Below, piece by piece: positions 34,788 to 47,700 of a DNA stretch of 64,000 nt. The position numbers and the translations under genes are program-made. Each line of letters starts with the position of its first letter. The first letter of the stretch is position 1. Source of the stretch: Lunularia cruciata (lineage: Eukaryota; Streptophyta; Marchantiopsida; Lunulariales; Lunulariaceae); the NCBI GenBank assembly GCA_948567375.1, contig OX419757.1:68138001-68202000 (forward strand), read 5' to 3'. The notes beneath the pieces were generated by a model that was given only the letters and a program-made list of their open reading frames with translations, searched no databases and was not told the DNA's origin.

Positions 34788-37700
34788 ATGACGTACATAA
34801 AGGGATCGAAAGGTTATCCTTACAAGCGCAGGAGAGTCCACCCTGCAAATAGACCTGCAAGCCCCCTTGACGATTTACTAGAGATTGCGCTCCCTGATTG
34901 TTCATGCCAGACCAGCACGTGTTCCAACATTCAATTTAAGTACTGGAAGGAGAATCCTGGTTTTGTACCATCTACCAGACCTGTTGGACGGATTGTTCAG
35001 GCACAGCATTCTGTTCGCCTGCCGAGGATTTTTGTCGTTGGAGCTGACGAAGCAGAGCGTGAGAGAGAAGCACGTGTGCGCAAGAAGAGGCCAGTGGAAA
35101 GCCCTCATGAGGATGTTGTTATGGATGAACTAGAAGTGGAAGAAGAAGAGGAAGAGGAATTAGTACTCACAAGAGATCCAAATACCCAGTACTATTATTA
35201 TGAGGCCATGCCTGATCCCAACCTGGAGATCGTGTCAACCGAGCCATTCGTTGTTGCAAAATTCTTTTTCGACCCAGCAGATATGGGAAGTTTTCCTCCA
35301 AAAGCTTCTGACTTGATGATGTTTCGCGAGACCAAAAGGAAGCGATTTGATCAAGCTACGGTCGATGAACTTGAAGACGAGGAGACACCACAACCAGAAA
35401 GGGAAAATCCACCTGATTTGACATTACCACCCGATGCTGTCCGCCCTGCTCGTCGCTTGCGGTTGAAGTATTTTGATAATCCTACTTTGGAGCTTCGACA
35501 TCCCTCACTTGACTTGAAAGAGGTGACACCCAAGTATGGGCCTGTTGTTCCCCCACCCTTCTCGTTTTGATAAGGTCGTTGCGGAGATGTAGTGTCGATG
35601 ACGATGATGACGTCTCTTTCTGAGACGACTTAATCAGTTGTTCGGGGAATCAACAAGAATTAACAATCAGCCTTCAAGTAGGATTTACGATTACCACAGA
35701 CAAATTTCATTTGGTTCCCATGTTTATGCTTTCCCGGCGCTGAATATGATGCCAGTCGAAGGAGCTGTAGTCGCAAGCCAAGAACACGATATATCGAACA
35801 CGCGTTCAGTAATTTTACTTCCTATGACAACGTCTTCCATTTTGTAGTAAATACGAGATCAAACTGAACCAATGGGCACAGTAACTAGCTGACACGAGAT
35901 CACTGCTTGGTCTGTCTGAGAAGGCTTTGGCAAAAGGTAAAGCAGGCCTTCGCGGAAGATCCAGATATTTGTCCATAAAAAACCAGAGGCTCACCTGGAG
36001 ACCGTGCCTTATCGTGGCGTACGATGAGATAAACGACATTTATTTTATCCGATGGTTGGAGAATGAAACCGTGAGCACCAAAGTTAAGGAAGTCACAAGG
36101 TAGGTGATGGCTTCAAAAACCATTCGCTGAAGTTTTGAGCTCAAAAGTACGAAATCTCCAAGCTCGGCAGGATATCAAACTAGTTTGGGATCCCCTCCTG
36201 TCTCATAGCTACTGAATGGAGCACCCCTGTTCATGTTTTGTAAAAGAAGAATGACATGTGAAAATGGGGAGCTGTTGCGGGAGTCTACTTGCTCTTGCTA
36301 TGTATTTATACAATATGTGTGTGTCCGTGTTCTGTGTTTATGTCAAATGTCATGATCAGTCCAGTTAGACGCGTGTATTGAACTGGACTGTTTACAACGG
36401 CTTCTATATAGTCTGCAGAAGGAGTTGAAACAGAGTGTTTAGTATTTTCACAGGTTGAATCTTATTTTCGATGACGAGAATGAGGGAAGCTTCATTCTAA
36501 GACGACTTCATGCTGAAGACCTACGGGAAACCATTGAAGCTGAGCTGGTAAGAGTATCAGGCAAATTGGATCCTGATATCCTTTCTTATAATGTTATCTA
36601 GTTATCCCTTGAAGGAACTGCAAATTTCGCACAAGCGCTTGACGCTAATGAAGTAGACCTGATTTTCCACTCTAGGAGTTTGCACGCCCTCCTCAGCTCA
36701 GTACCTGGGTAACTGCTGTTGCGCATGATTCACTAAGCTATTCAAAACGTTTCTGATTTCAGCGATGCTTTTGGGTGATTGAAGAGTTGCCGTTTAATAA
36801 TTCCGAATTTCTAGATGAGCTGATGATGATGCGAATTCTGCGTGTTGCCGGTTGGAACTTATGCTTTTTGTATCTCGACGTCGTACAAGATTGTTTGGAA
36901 GAGTGTAGGGTCGACTTTCGTCGTACTGTTAACAAATCCATATTAGAGTATGAGTTTGCTACAAACATGGACGTGCGGGAGAGGCTGGTGGCTCTAAATA
37001 TACTACCAGTTGGTAAAACGCGAGCTCCTTTAGCAAGGTTAGTTGTCTGCGATGCCTGGAGCAAATTCTCTTTTGTTGTCAGCTGACTTTCCTTAGCATC
37101 TTTTGGAGGTCTGCTATCAAGCGGCAAACCTGTGAACGACTCTCTTCTCGTGAGATTGCACAGCTATTTATATTCGTGCATTTTGGAGCCCCGTGTACTA
37201 CATCTGTTGTCGTCATATTTAGATCATCATTTTGAAACCCACTGAATATGTTATAATGCTCGCTATAATGTCGGTACCATTTTTGCTTGATAAGCTTTAG
37301 GCCAAGAGATCATATAGTTGATCCTCTAGATCTCCTCCTGCAGTCCACCAAAAATCAGTCATTGTTAGTAGCTATCAAAGAGAACTATCTCTGGGTTGTA
37401 AACGCCCATGTAAATAAAGAAGCTGAATTGTGCCTCTTGTTGTGCAGCCAAGGTTGTGTACCGGTGGAATTTGCGCCCCAGAGTGAATGTCGGTTTACAA
37501 GAAAGCATATAATCAGGAACCTTTTGATTGCAGATAAGGCGTTCATGGTTGCATTGCAACACTATCATTCCCATCTCGATATCGAGCTTTTTACTCTTGT
37601 CTGCCCTGTCCTATATGAGCAAAACAAACCCTGGAAGCTCAAACATTTTCGCCGTATCCAGCAAGCACATGTAGAAGATCAAACTTCGTTCCTCAAATAT

Positions 37701-38772
37701 GAGTGAGTGATGTCTTTAGTCTCTAAGTAGTTCTTATCTCTTTTGGTAATCATAATCCCAGCCAAGTGTGCTCAGCAAACAAGACCTTGATGGGGGTCCG
37801 TTGGCGCAGGCCAATCAGTATTGATATCCAACTTGACTCTCATCCAGGCCTTTCTTTCTCTCATGCACACTCATTGAACTGTACGTACCTAGGTGGAGGA
37901 GCTGTGCAACTGACTGACTGTATGTGAAGATTAGTGAGACTTCTGGTGTACGCCTTGGCAATTAGCTCTTGACTTTTCCGTAGTTTAAAATCATGAAGAA
38001 ATGAATTTCTCAACTTAAATATCTTAGAGTTTATATTAAGCAGAAGAAAGTGGCAAGACAGGAGCATAGAGCACATCTCGATGATGATTGTGAAGTTACT
38101 AAGTTCTGCAGTTTATTACTTACTTAATTACACTCGTAGAAACCTCCTATCTGATTCGCTGTTGACTTTCGCAGGTGGCCCTCAAGAATAGTTGGCCTTA
38201 TAGAAGATCTCGCGCCTGAAGTATCTGAGTTATCTGAGGTTGCAAAGGACAAAGTCATAAAATTTGCTACTCGCTTATGTTTGACAATGTCAGAACAGCT
38301 CCAAGATTTAGTTTTACAGTCTGTTGAAGAATTCAAAAACTACCTTGAATTTTACCGGACAAAGAGGACAGCAATGCAGGGTGTCGAGTCGTACCTTGCC
38401 AAACCTAGAGCAGGGACAGTCATCGGTGATTCGGATTCACCTGAGTCGTTCCTGATTCCTTCCTCCACGCTGCGCGTTAGTCAAACAGCTTTACGAGGAG
38501 GAGGAGCACAAGGAGGGAGCGAGCAGCACCTGATTGAGCCTTTATTCAGATTATTTCTGATGGTGGATGACGATCATTTGGTTTTCAAACCATCATTAGA
38601 GCTGGTTTTACAAACAATGGTGGAATTGCTTGAGAACATAGTTGAATCAGTCCAGGCGGTCGAAGGACTCAAATCTAGATTTCGGAGTCTCTTTGGGAGG
38701 ACGGAACCAGATATCCTGCCAACGATTGCCCTTGATAACGAACGAGTACAAACAGCTCGTTTTACCATCGAG
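34788..38772 (+). other. Dynein exons 1-6: N-terminal tail
   Basis: Exons 34788-35522, 35921-36099, 36454-36547, 36763-37037, 37301-37702 and 38175-38772. Exon 1 encodes an acidic ([10 protein letters not shown]), poorly conserved segment ending in [16 protein letters not shown], which resembles the DNAH1 tail. Exons 2 and 3 join as [19 protein letters not shown], then VTR, then [18 protein letters not shown], a tail pattern known in DNAH1-type chains. Later come [16 protein letters not shown] and [18 protein letters not shown]. The first two junctions (35522 and 35921) are the least certain; an alternative donor exists at 35534. The tail binds light chains and docks the arm on the A-tubule. 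Confidence 0.7.
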
Positions 38773-41700
38773 GTTTGGCTCGTGCTTCTCATATCCACTC
38801 CGTTCCTGCCTATATACATGTCGACTTCACTAAATATGGCACTAATAATATTCTCGAGCAACTATCTCATCAAGTATATTGGAATACTTTGGAACAGTTT
38901 GCAATAGATGACTGGTTGGAGCATCTCGAGTTCGTGAAGTTTCAATTGGAGGATTTCAGCTGATTGCCAGCTTTTTCCATTGTCATGCAGGAAGTATTAG
39001 AACTGAACTTTTTGCTGCCGAGGAAGTTGGAAGACATGTACGAGGTTTTCAAAGACCTTCTGGAATTGAAAGTGGATGAGTATCTTAACAAATTTGAAGG
39101 AGCCAATCATACTTTAGAAGACTATGAAGCTGAGGTCACCCGATTCCTCCAGGTGGTGGTGGTTGCTTTGTTATGGATGCCATTTAAAGAATAGGAATTA
39201 TTCTACTGACATATTACTCATTGAAGATCTCTGCCCCAGAATTAATACAGAATGAATTCATCTTCTGAGGAGAGCAAGACCTATGAAGCACCATAATTGC
39301 TGATTTCCTGGGCACTGCCAGTTAATTTTGTAACTGTGGACGGGAGAATTGTTGTTTTGTAGGTTGCTGAGCATGTAAAGCTGAGATCCGACAAAGAAAC
39401 TTTTGCGAGTATGTTTTTAATCGATTGCAGCAGAACTCGTGAAGTGCTTGGTAGGAAAGCCAAAGGCCTCGCATATCAGCTGTGCGCTCAAGTCATGATT
39501 GAAACCACCAAAAAGAACGATATCATCCAATGGAAGTATTCTACCATGGAGGAAAGGGTTCTAAGGTACTCTTGAGAGTCGAGTAGCTTATATTCATTTT
39601 CTCATTTCTGCCGCCCTTCACCTGAGAAGTTCCGTGACAAGAGACGGAACCGAAATGGTCGAGGGAAGGAGTCCTTTAGCCTTTGTCAAGGACGCCGGCT
39701 CCCATACATTTATTGTTTCTGTCTTGCAGTCCAATCGGTAATGCTGAAGATCTCGATAGCATGGTCAATTACCTTACAGAAATAAAATTCGACATACCGC
39801 AGCGCAGGCAAGACGTCCAGCAATCAGTACAGGTTTGCCCCGTCATGAATCTCCATAACAATAAAAGAGTTGATTGATAGTTTGGTTAGCGAAGGTGAAT
39901 TCCTTAAAAATCGAGTCCCATATTCACAAGCCGCAGAGCTTAACCATAGTTTGGGTCTATATTTGGGAGCCTGATTCTTATCGGTCTGCAAAGTGACTTA
40001 CCAATCTAAGCGCAAGGAAATGTACAGGTATTCTCGGTTTTAACAGTTGAGTTTCCGGTGAAAGTAGTGTTTAGCCCCGACGAAACATCGTGATTTGCTT
40101 ACTCTCCAATTTCATGACGCTGGATGCTGGACCAGGTCTGGGATATGTTTGCAAGAGCAAGCTTTATGGTACCAGAAGCTGACAATGAAACATTTTGGCG
40201 AACCATGTCTTGGCCCCAAAGAATGCAACGAGCAGTGGACGAGACTGAGCAGAATATCCAACGCAAAAAGGTGCAATATTTATTACGATATGAGCCTCCA
40301 TATAGTTCTCATCGGCCTTCTTGTTTCTGCTCGATTTCACAGACAAAGAGAATAGAAGCACATCCCTTAATCGAGAACTACAACCTTCTTCTATCCCTTT
40401 TTTGATCCCTGAGCAAGAAACCTTAGAACAGAGTTACCATTTTTGAGACGTTAAAGGGGGAACTTATTTCTGCGTTCCCCAGTGAATAGTTCAAACGCGC
40501 TTTAGTACAGTGGTTAGGCGTATATGCTTTTGGCAATTCCTACATGCTTAGATCAGCATGTCCTCGGTTTGCATCGATTCTTGCAGGCATCGACGTCATT
40601 AGATCTGCATCGGTTCGGTCCTAAGTGGGTGTAGATTCTCCGTTCGCAGAACGGCTTCTACTCCCTTTACTCCTATCTTACTCCCACAAGGGTAAGAGTG
40701 TTCTAACAAATGGGTTCCATATTCGTATACTCAATATATCATTCCTACTTGAAACCGAATAACAAGGTACAAGCTGTCTTCTTGAGGTATTTTTTGCGTA
40801 TTTCAGATGATCTACTCGGCAGAACACACTTTGAACTCGAAACAGCTGATGATAGACATCAAAGCACTGGCTGAGGTGATCAAAGAGTTCATGCTGTTGG
40901 GACAAATCGAGGCTTGGGAGGAGAGGATCATCTACTGTACAGAGATAGAGGATAAGCTCAAATGCTATCTTGACTTGTCTACTTTATACAACACTCGAGA
41001 GGAGGTATCTCCCTTCTAACCGTGCCCAGAAGTTATAGAAGCGAGCCAATCTCTGTGTGAATTTTACATTCACTTCATGAGACACAATAAGTATCGTCTA
41101 CTGTCCAGAGATAGAGGATAAGCACAAACGTTGTTTTGACTGGTCTACTTCATACATCACTGGCGAGGAGGCATCTCCCTTCTAACATTATTCAGAGGTC
41201 ATAGAAGCGGGTCAATCTCTGGGTGAATTTTATAGTCGTTCCATGAGGTACAGTAAGACGTAAAATTGGATGCAGGAAAGATCACCTCAGTTCCCAGCAA
41301 CAAGTAGTCTTGCGCTTCCCAGCTCCATGCTGAATAGTAATTTATCTTCTAACACCACCTGTATTGCTCTGTATGATGGTCAATGTGTGTTTGACCATAT
41401 GGCGTTGTCTGCAGATTTTGAGTTTGTTTGTCACAGAATATGTTCTGATAGAACAACTGGAGAAGACTTTTGAGCTTCATGGAATGCTCTGGCATACTTG
41501 TCATGATTTCCTCCGATCGTGGCCAGGTTGGATGGATGGCCCATTCCAAGATATAAATGGTGAGGAGATGGTTCAAAACATGGATAAATGGTATCGGGCT
41601 TCAGCAAAGTGCGCAAAGATGATGACAAATGTTGAGACCAAAATAGTCGCTGAAGAACTCAAGAGAAGAATTGAAGAATTTCAGGTACTCTTTTTGACTG

Positions 41701-44700
41701 TCCTACTCCATTCACTTCCCTCCAATATTTAATCATCCTTCCATCACAGTTCTGACGTTAATAACACATTTATGTTATTTATATTTCTACTTGCAGGTGA
41801 ATGTACCTTTTGTAGCTGCTCTGCGGGCCCCTGGTATGCGGGATCGCCACTGGAAGAAACTGTGTGAGATGCTGGGCTTTGAAGTATCTCTGAGCTTCAC
41901 GACTCGTAAACTTATCTCTTTGAGAATGCCACAATTTTCTCCACAGTGTGAGGAGGTGAGCAACTGCATGCTTGATTATTGTGGTGCTTAGTAGACCCTG
42001 TAGAACTAGATTAGTAGCAAGGTCCTGTGTAATCATAGACCTTACTTTGCTTGATTGACAGGTTAGCGAGATTGCAACAAAGGAATACGGTCTTGAACGC
42101 TCTCTCGACAGAATGCAAGGAGAGTGGATGGGAATCAATTTCGACTTCAAAGCATGGCATAGCACAGGAACAAGTATACTTTGCAATATAGATGACCTTC
42201 AGACTCAGTTGGATGACCAGCTTCTAAAGACGCAATCTATGCAAGCATCCCCGTATGTTGCACCGTTTGAAGATCGTGTGAAGATTTGGCTCGGAAAGTT
42301 AACTCTTATGAAGAAGGTACATTCCAGTACATAGATTTAGAGACTCGTTTCCGCTTGTCTCACATCTGCCATATTTTTGCCATTTCCGTCCGAACATCTG
42401 CCACTTTTTTGCTTCCAATTCATCTTACAATGGCATCATTTGCTGAGGCTCATTGTGGAATTCTGCTTTGCAGATCATTGACGAGTGGTTGAAGTGTCAG
42501 ATGCAATGGACGTATCTCGAGCCCATCTTTACCTCTGAAGATATCATGCAGCAAATGCCGACTGAAGGGCGTAGGTTTATGCAAGTTGATAGAGTGTGGC
42601 GAAGCATCATGAAGAAGTTAGCGATGAATCCAGATGCCATGTCAGTAGGCAATGACGAGGAGATATACCAGGATCTGTCACAGAATAACAAGGATCTAGA
42701 TGTGATTCAGGCTGGTCTGAATGACTACCTTGAGACCAAACGGCTTGCATTTCCCAGGTGGATTATCAAACGTTAGACACAATATACATCTTATGCGACT
42801 ACGTGCCATATTATATCTCTAAATTTAGGGCCAATTATAGCCATATATCCAAACCGGTCCTCTTTGCTGTTCTTTTGGTCGACTTTGACTCCACATTAGT
42901 TGAGGTACAAGAAGATATAGTGGAATTTAGAATTCGATACTGATTGCCTTGGCGCTGCGTCTTTCAGGTTCTATTTTCTGTCAAATGACGAACTACTAGA
43001 GATACTGGCGGAGACGAAAGATCCGTTAAGGGTGCAGCCCTTCTTGAAGAAAATCTTTGAGGGTATACACCTCATAGAATTCACACCACATCTTTTCATA
43101 GTTGCAATGGTGAGCGAGGAAGGAGAACGGGTGGAGTTTGACATGATTGTTAATCCCAAGGCTGCTCAAGGAGCTGTGGAGAAGTGGTTTACGCAGGCAT
43201 GATCTCAACCAGCTCATGGTGACTGAACGTCGCAAGCGTCCAGTTCATCTATAACAATCATTAAGTCTCAAATATTTTGTTACCTGATTAGTATACCCAA
43301 CAGATAGATGACAATGCCCATAAATTATGTCATAACTTGCCACTCAATCCACGTTACAGTGAGCTTCCTTCTTAGCGTAACCAGAAATGGAATCCTGAAA
43401 TACTGTGTTTGTCGTCCTACGTTATGATACTTTAATGCATATCATCCACAACAGGAGAGCTTGCTTACCACTAGGTATGAATGTTTATAAGGAATTTTCT
43501 GTTTATACCTCGTCATCTTGTCCAGTCTGAATTGGGTATTCAACCGTGTCCTAACGAACGAGTTCCATATTCACACACGCAATATATTACCAATATATTG
43601 CCTTGTATGTACACATACGCGTAGGGTTTGCAAGGACATTCCCACTTGTATGGGGTTGGTCGAGCTTCATTCGAGCAGAGAAATGAAGCCAAGTGTGCTG
43701 AAAGGCTTAGATATGCATTGTTCCTATCTCTATAAGGCTCAGAAGATTGTGTTTTACAAATTTTCAGGTGGAGCAAACAATGAGAACAAGTTTACGGTAT
43801 GTCACTAGTCGTGCGTTCAAGGCATACGCAGTAAAGGAGCGAACGGAATGGCTACTTGACTGGCCTGGACAGGTTGCAATATGTGTCTCACAGATGTATT
43901 GGACTGCTGAGGTAGCTGAAAGCATTCGCAACGGTACCTTAAGGGACTATGAGCATAAATGCACACTGCAACTGCAAGGAATAGTCAACAAGGTGAGTGA
44001 ACATGTTGAAAGCTTAGTGCATATAGGACTTATAACTAATCTACTGCAAGTACGCTTGCCTTTTCGCAATTAGGTCGTGAAAGTAATATGCAAGTTGCAC
44101 ACTAAGTCTAAAGTGATGTGTTGCGCGTTCTGTTGACGCGAGGGGCAATCTTGTAATTATCTTCGGTTCGTGTCAGCACGAACCGAAGAAAAGCATATAT
44201 TCTTAAAACAGCACCTGTTTTGCTTTGGTCCAGACGGACAGAATGTTTAGGTCATTGTTTCCTTTGCCAGGTTCGTGGTAAGCTGACCAAACTTGACAGA
44301 AAGACAATCGGTTCCCTTATTGTACTTGACGTACATGCCCGAGATGTTGTAAAGAGTTTAGCGGACGCAGACGTGAAAGACGAGAAAGACTTCGACTGGA
44401 TATGCCAACTAAGGTGGGTTCTTCCTAAACATACGACCAGCATAATATCAAACAATAAACAAATGCACTTCGCACAAGATTATTCGGTTTAATTGCTTAA
44501 GCTGATCAGCTACTAAATAGGAAAGGTGACTTCGTCAGAATCTGGCTACCATTGGCCATGTCTTTGTAGGTGGAAACCACGGGGTCATTGTTTCTGTCAG
44601 TCTTTACAAGATTTTTCTCTCTTGCTGAGGTACATATCTCGGTGTTAGGGTGCACAGACATAGATAATACGCGTTGGGATTCGGTTCAGGTTAGTGCCTT

Positions 44701-47700
44701 CACATGCTTTATTCCTCTGAAGTGCCTTGCTTTAGCTTAACCTACCTAACTGGGAGCAAAGGATACTTTTACTCAGGGTTCCGCAGACTTCACACAGGTT
44801 ACTACTCATGCTGTTCAATTGCTGCAGGTATGGTTATGAAGACGAAGTAGTGATGGTGCGAATGATCAACGCAGGATTGCCGTATGCTTTTGAATACCTC
44901 GGCAACAGTCCACGATTAGTTATAACTCCACTTACAGATCGATGCTACCGAACTTTAATGGGCGCTCTTCACTTAAACTTGGGTGGTGCTCCCGAAGGAC
45001 CTGCAGGTACTCAAGATGCCTAACGTTCGTATTTTCATACTTGTTCTTATGTATCTTCTTATGCTTATTCTTATGATCGTATGGTTTCGCGTTTGGCCCG
45101 TTATCAACCAAAAAAATGCTCATTGTCTAGTGCGGCGGTCCGCGACAGTATTGTGTGAGTGCGCTAATTAAAAGTACTCTCATAAATTATTCCCTACTCC
45201 CTGGAAGTTGGTAACATGACAGCCATCAAATCGTCTGCATGGATAGTAATCATGGTAGCTTAAGTGTTTAGACGTTTCCACCTCCCAGCTTGAACATCAA
45301 ATCTAGCTGATTAGTTTAATTTGGAAGTGTATGACAATCAAAGAAATTAGAAAGTGCTAATTATCAGGTGAAGAATTTATTAATAACAAAAATGATATTC
45401 CTTTATACCTCGACACAGCTTTATCGATACATTTTTCATCTAGTTAGCAGCTATACGTTCTAAGGATAATCTATTCCCTGACGTTACCATGCGTCTCGGC
45501 AACCACAGGGACAGGTAAAACTGAAACAACAAAGGATCTAGCCAAAGCCATAGCAATGCAATGTGTTGTTTTCAATTGCTCTGATGGTTTGGACTACCTT
45601 GCTATGGGCAAGTTTTTCAAAGGACTTGCTAGCTCTGGAGCTTGGGCTTGTTTCGATGAATTTAATCGAATCGATCTGGAGGTATGCTTATTGATGAAGT
45701 TTGCATATTGAATTACTGTTTGAATTACACTTGATTCTCCTTAACAATCAAATGAGCCCGATCCAAGCAAAGTTGGTAAAGGATGCGCATCTTAGTAGGT
45801 CCTACTTTGAGTCTTATAAGGGAATGCACGCGTCACATGACTTAAAAGCTTGCAGATTGTCTGCTTGACTAGCATCTCGGACCCTCTATCTCACAAGTTT
45901 GATGAGTGGAAGGCTTAAATGATAACATCACACAGTAAGCTTCAAAATTTACGTCGCTGTGTTTTGAGTGTCGAATTTTTGCTTGTGATCTTGAGGCCAG
46001 TTTCTTCCTTCAATTCGTCACAAGAAGAAACCGTCACAAAGGTCTTTGCCTTACTCCAGCCAGAAGTGTTCTAAAGCCTTTAGATTATCTACAGCATTAG
46101 CATTTATCTAAAATCGTTCTCTTCATGAACGACAGGTGTTGAGTGTCATAGCACAACAGATTATGACAATTCAGCGAGCGAAGGCTGCACTGATGAAGTC
46201 TTTCGACTTTGAGGGCATCAGACTTACACTCAAACCTACCTGTAGCGTATTTATCACCATGAACCCCGGATATGCGGGTCGATCCGAGTTACCGGACAAT
46301 TTGAAGGCGCTATTCAGAACAGTTGCTATGATGGTTCCTGACTATGCCCTGATATCTGAAATCACGTTATATTCCTTTGGCTACCTTGACGCGCGTGAAC
46401 TCGCGAGGAAACTTGTGGCTACATACCGTCTATGCAGGTGTGTCTAGCTTGGCGTGAGCTGCTTACGGAGATACCTCTAGTCTCCAGGATATGAAAATGG
46501 ACCTTCGTTTTGTGGCATGGGACACAAAATAGGGGAGGTCCTGAAATATCCTCTCAAGTCAATTGTAAACTAGGCACGAGACTTAACTATAACGACTGGG
46601 AAACCTTGCAAATGACGCACAACTTTTTGACATTCATGTCGATCTTATTCAATGTTCATTTCCTTGATGTCGTTGTCCATGAGATGTTAGATCTTGTGGC
46701 CTGGCCTGGTGGTGTCTTTCTGCGATCTCTCACCTACGGTTGCTAGAAATGTACTCATATTGCACCGTATTTTAAGGCACTAGACGGGGAGTTAAAGTCA
46801 AAAAGGTTTACCAAGTAAAAGGTTGTCTGAGTCTAGCCCTTACGATCTAGTATCTGTTGATCATATTACTCATATTTTATCAATTGGACCACCAATTACG
46901 TACCGGCAGGCGGGTTCTTATTCAGAAGGAAAGGTACGTTTCTTAATACAAAACGAAAATATTTACTGGTAATAAGAAGTTTCAACTGGCTGTGAAGATC
47001 TATATCTGATTATTTGGCCGCATTTTGGACCAGTGAACAATTATCGAGCCAAAACCACTATGACTATGGAATGCGAGCTGTCATCTCCGTTCTAAGAGCA
47101 GCAGGTGCAGTCAAACAGAAGTATCCAGATGAGAGAGAGGACGTTCTCATGCTCCGATCTTTGAAAGATGTGAACCTTCCAAAGTTTCTTGCCCATGATA
47201 TTCCGCTGTTTGAAGGTATTCTTAGGGACTTGTTTCCAGGCGTGAACCTCCCAGCTCCAGATTACAAGGATATGCAAATCGCAATCGAAGCTAATTGTTC
47301 AAAGTTCAATCTTCAACCCACTCCGGTCTTCTTGGAGAAGGTACTAGCTCAACTGTTGTTCTTATCGAATCACAAACTGCAGTTTAAGGGGTCTTATCTC
47401 CTCCTTGAACCGAGCGGAATAAATATAAATAAGGTTCATACTCTGATGCATTTGCTAATTATCTGCCATTGCCCTTGTGGTCGACAGTTATACAAGTCAA
47501 CACACTTCTGTGTGTCCAGTGAGCTAGCTTCCTGGAACTGAAAGGGATGCCATTCTATTGAGTATGCATGTGATTTCATTTGTTAAGTGCTCATTAGAGA
47601 TGCACGCGTATATAGTGTCTGAACTGAGAAAATAATATTTGTACTAGTGCTGCAGTACCGTAAGGATGCCACAACAATTATAAGATCTAAAGACGTTTCC

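Larger units (their letters stand above)
38991..44413 (+). other. Dynein exons 7-18: stem and linker (DHC_N2)
   Basis: Exons 38991-39152, 39363-39565, 39730-39832, 40136-40270, 40807-41004, 41415-41684, 41797-41955, 42062-42316, 42474-42757, 42968-43196, 43768-43992, 44271-44413. They encode the stem and the linker that swings across the AAA ring in the power stroke. Landmarks: [78 protein letters not shown] and [18 protein letters not shown]. Exon 42968-43196 is followed by GC instead of GT, but the joint to 43768 restores Q|VEQT in frame. Confidence 0.88.

Noticed and set aside
38775-38963. Possible extra dynein exon (open 62 codons)
   Set aside because: The frame does not join its neighbours. 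Splicing 38772 to 38991 keeps phase and restores a continuous family-like sequence.
43518-43808. 96-codon plus-strand frame
   Set aside because: Lies mostly in an intron and ends inside exon 43768-43992 in the wrong frame.
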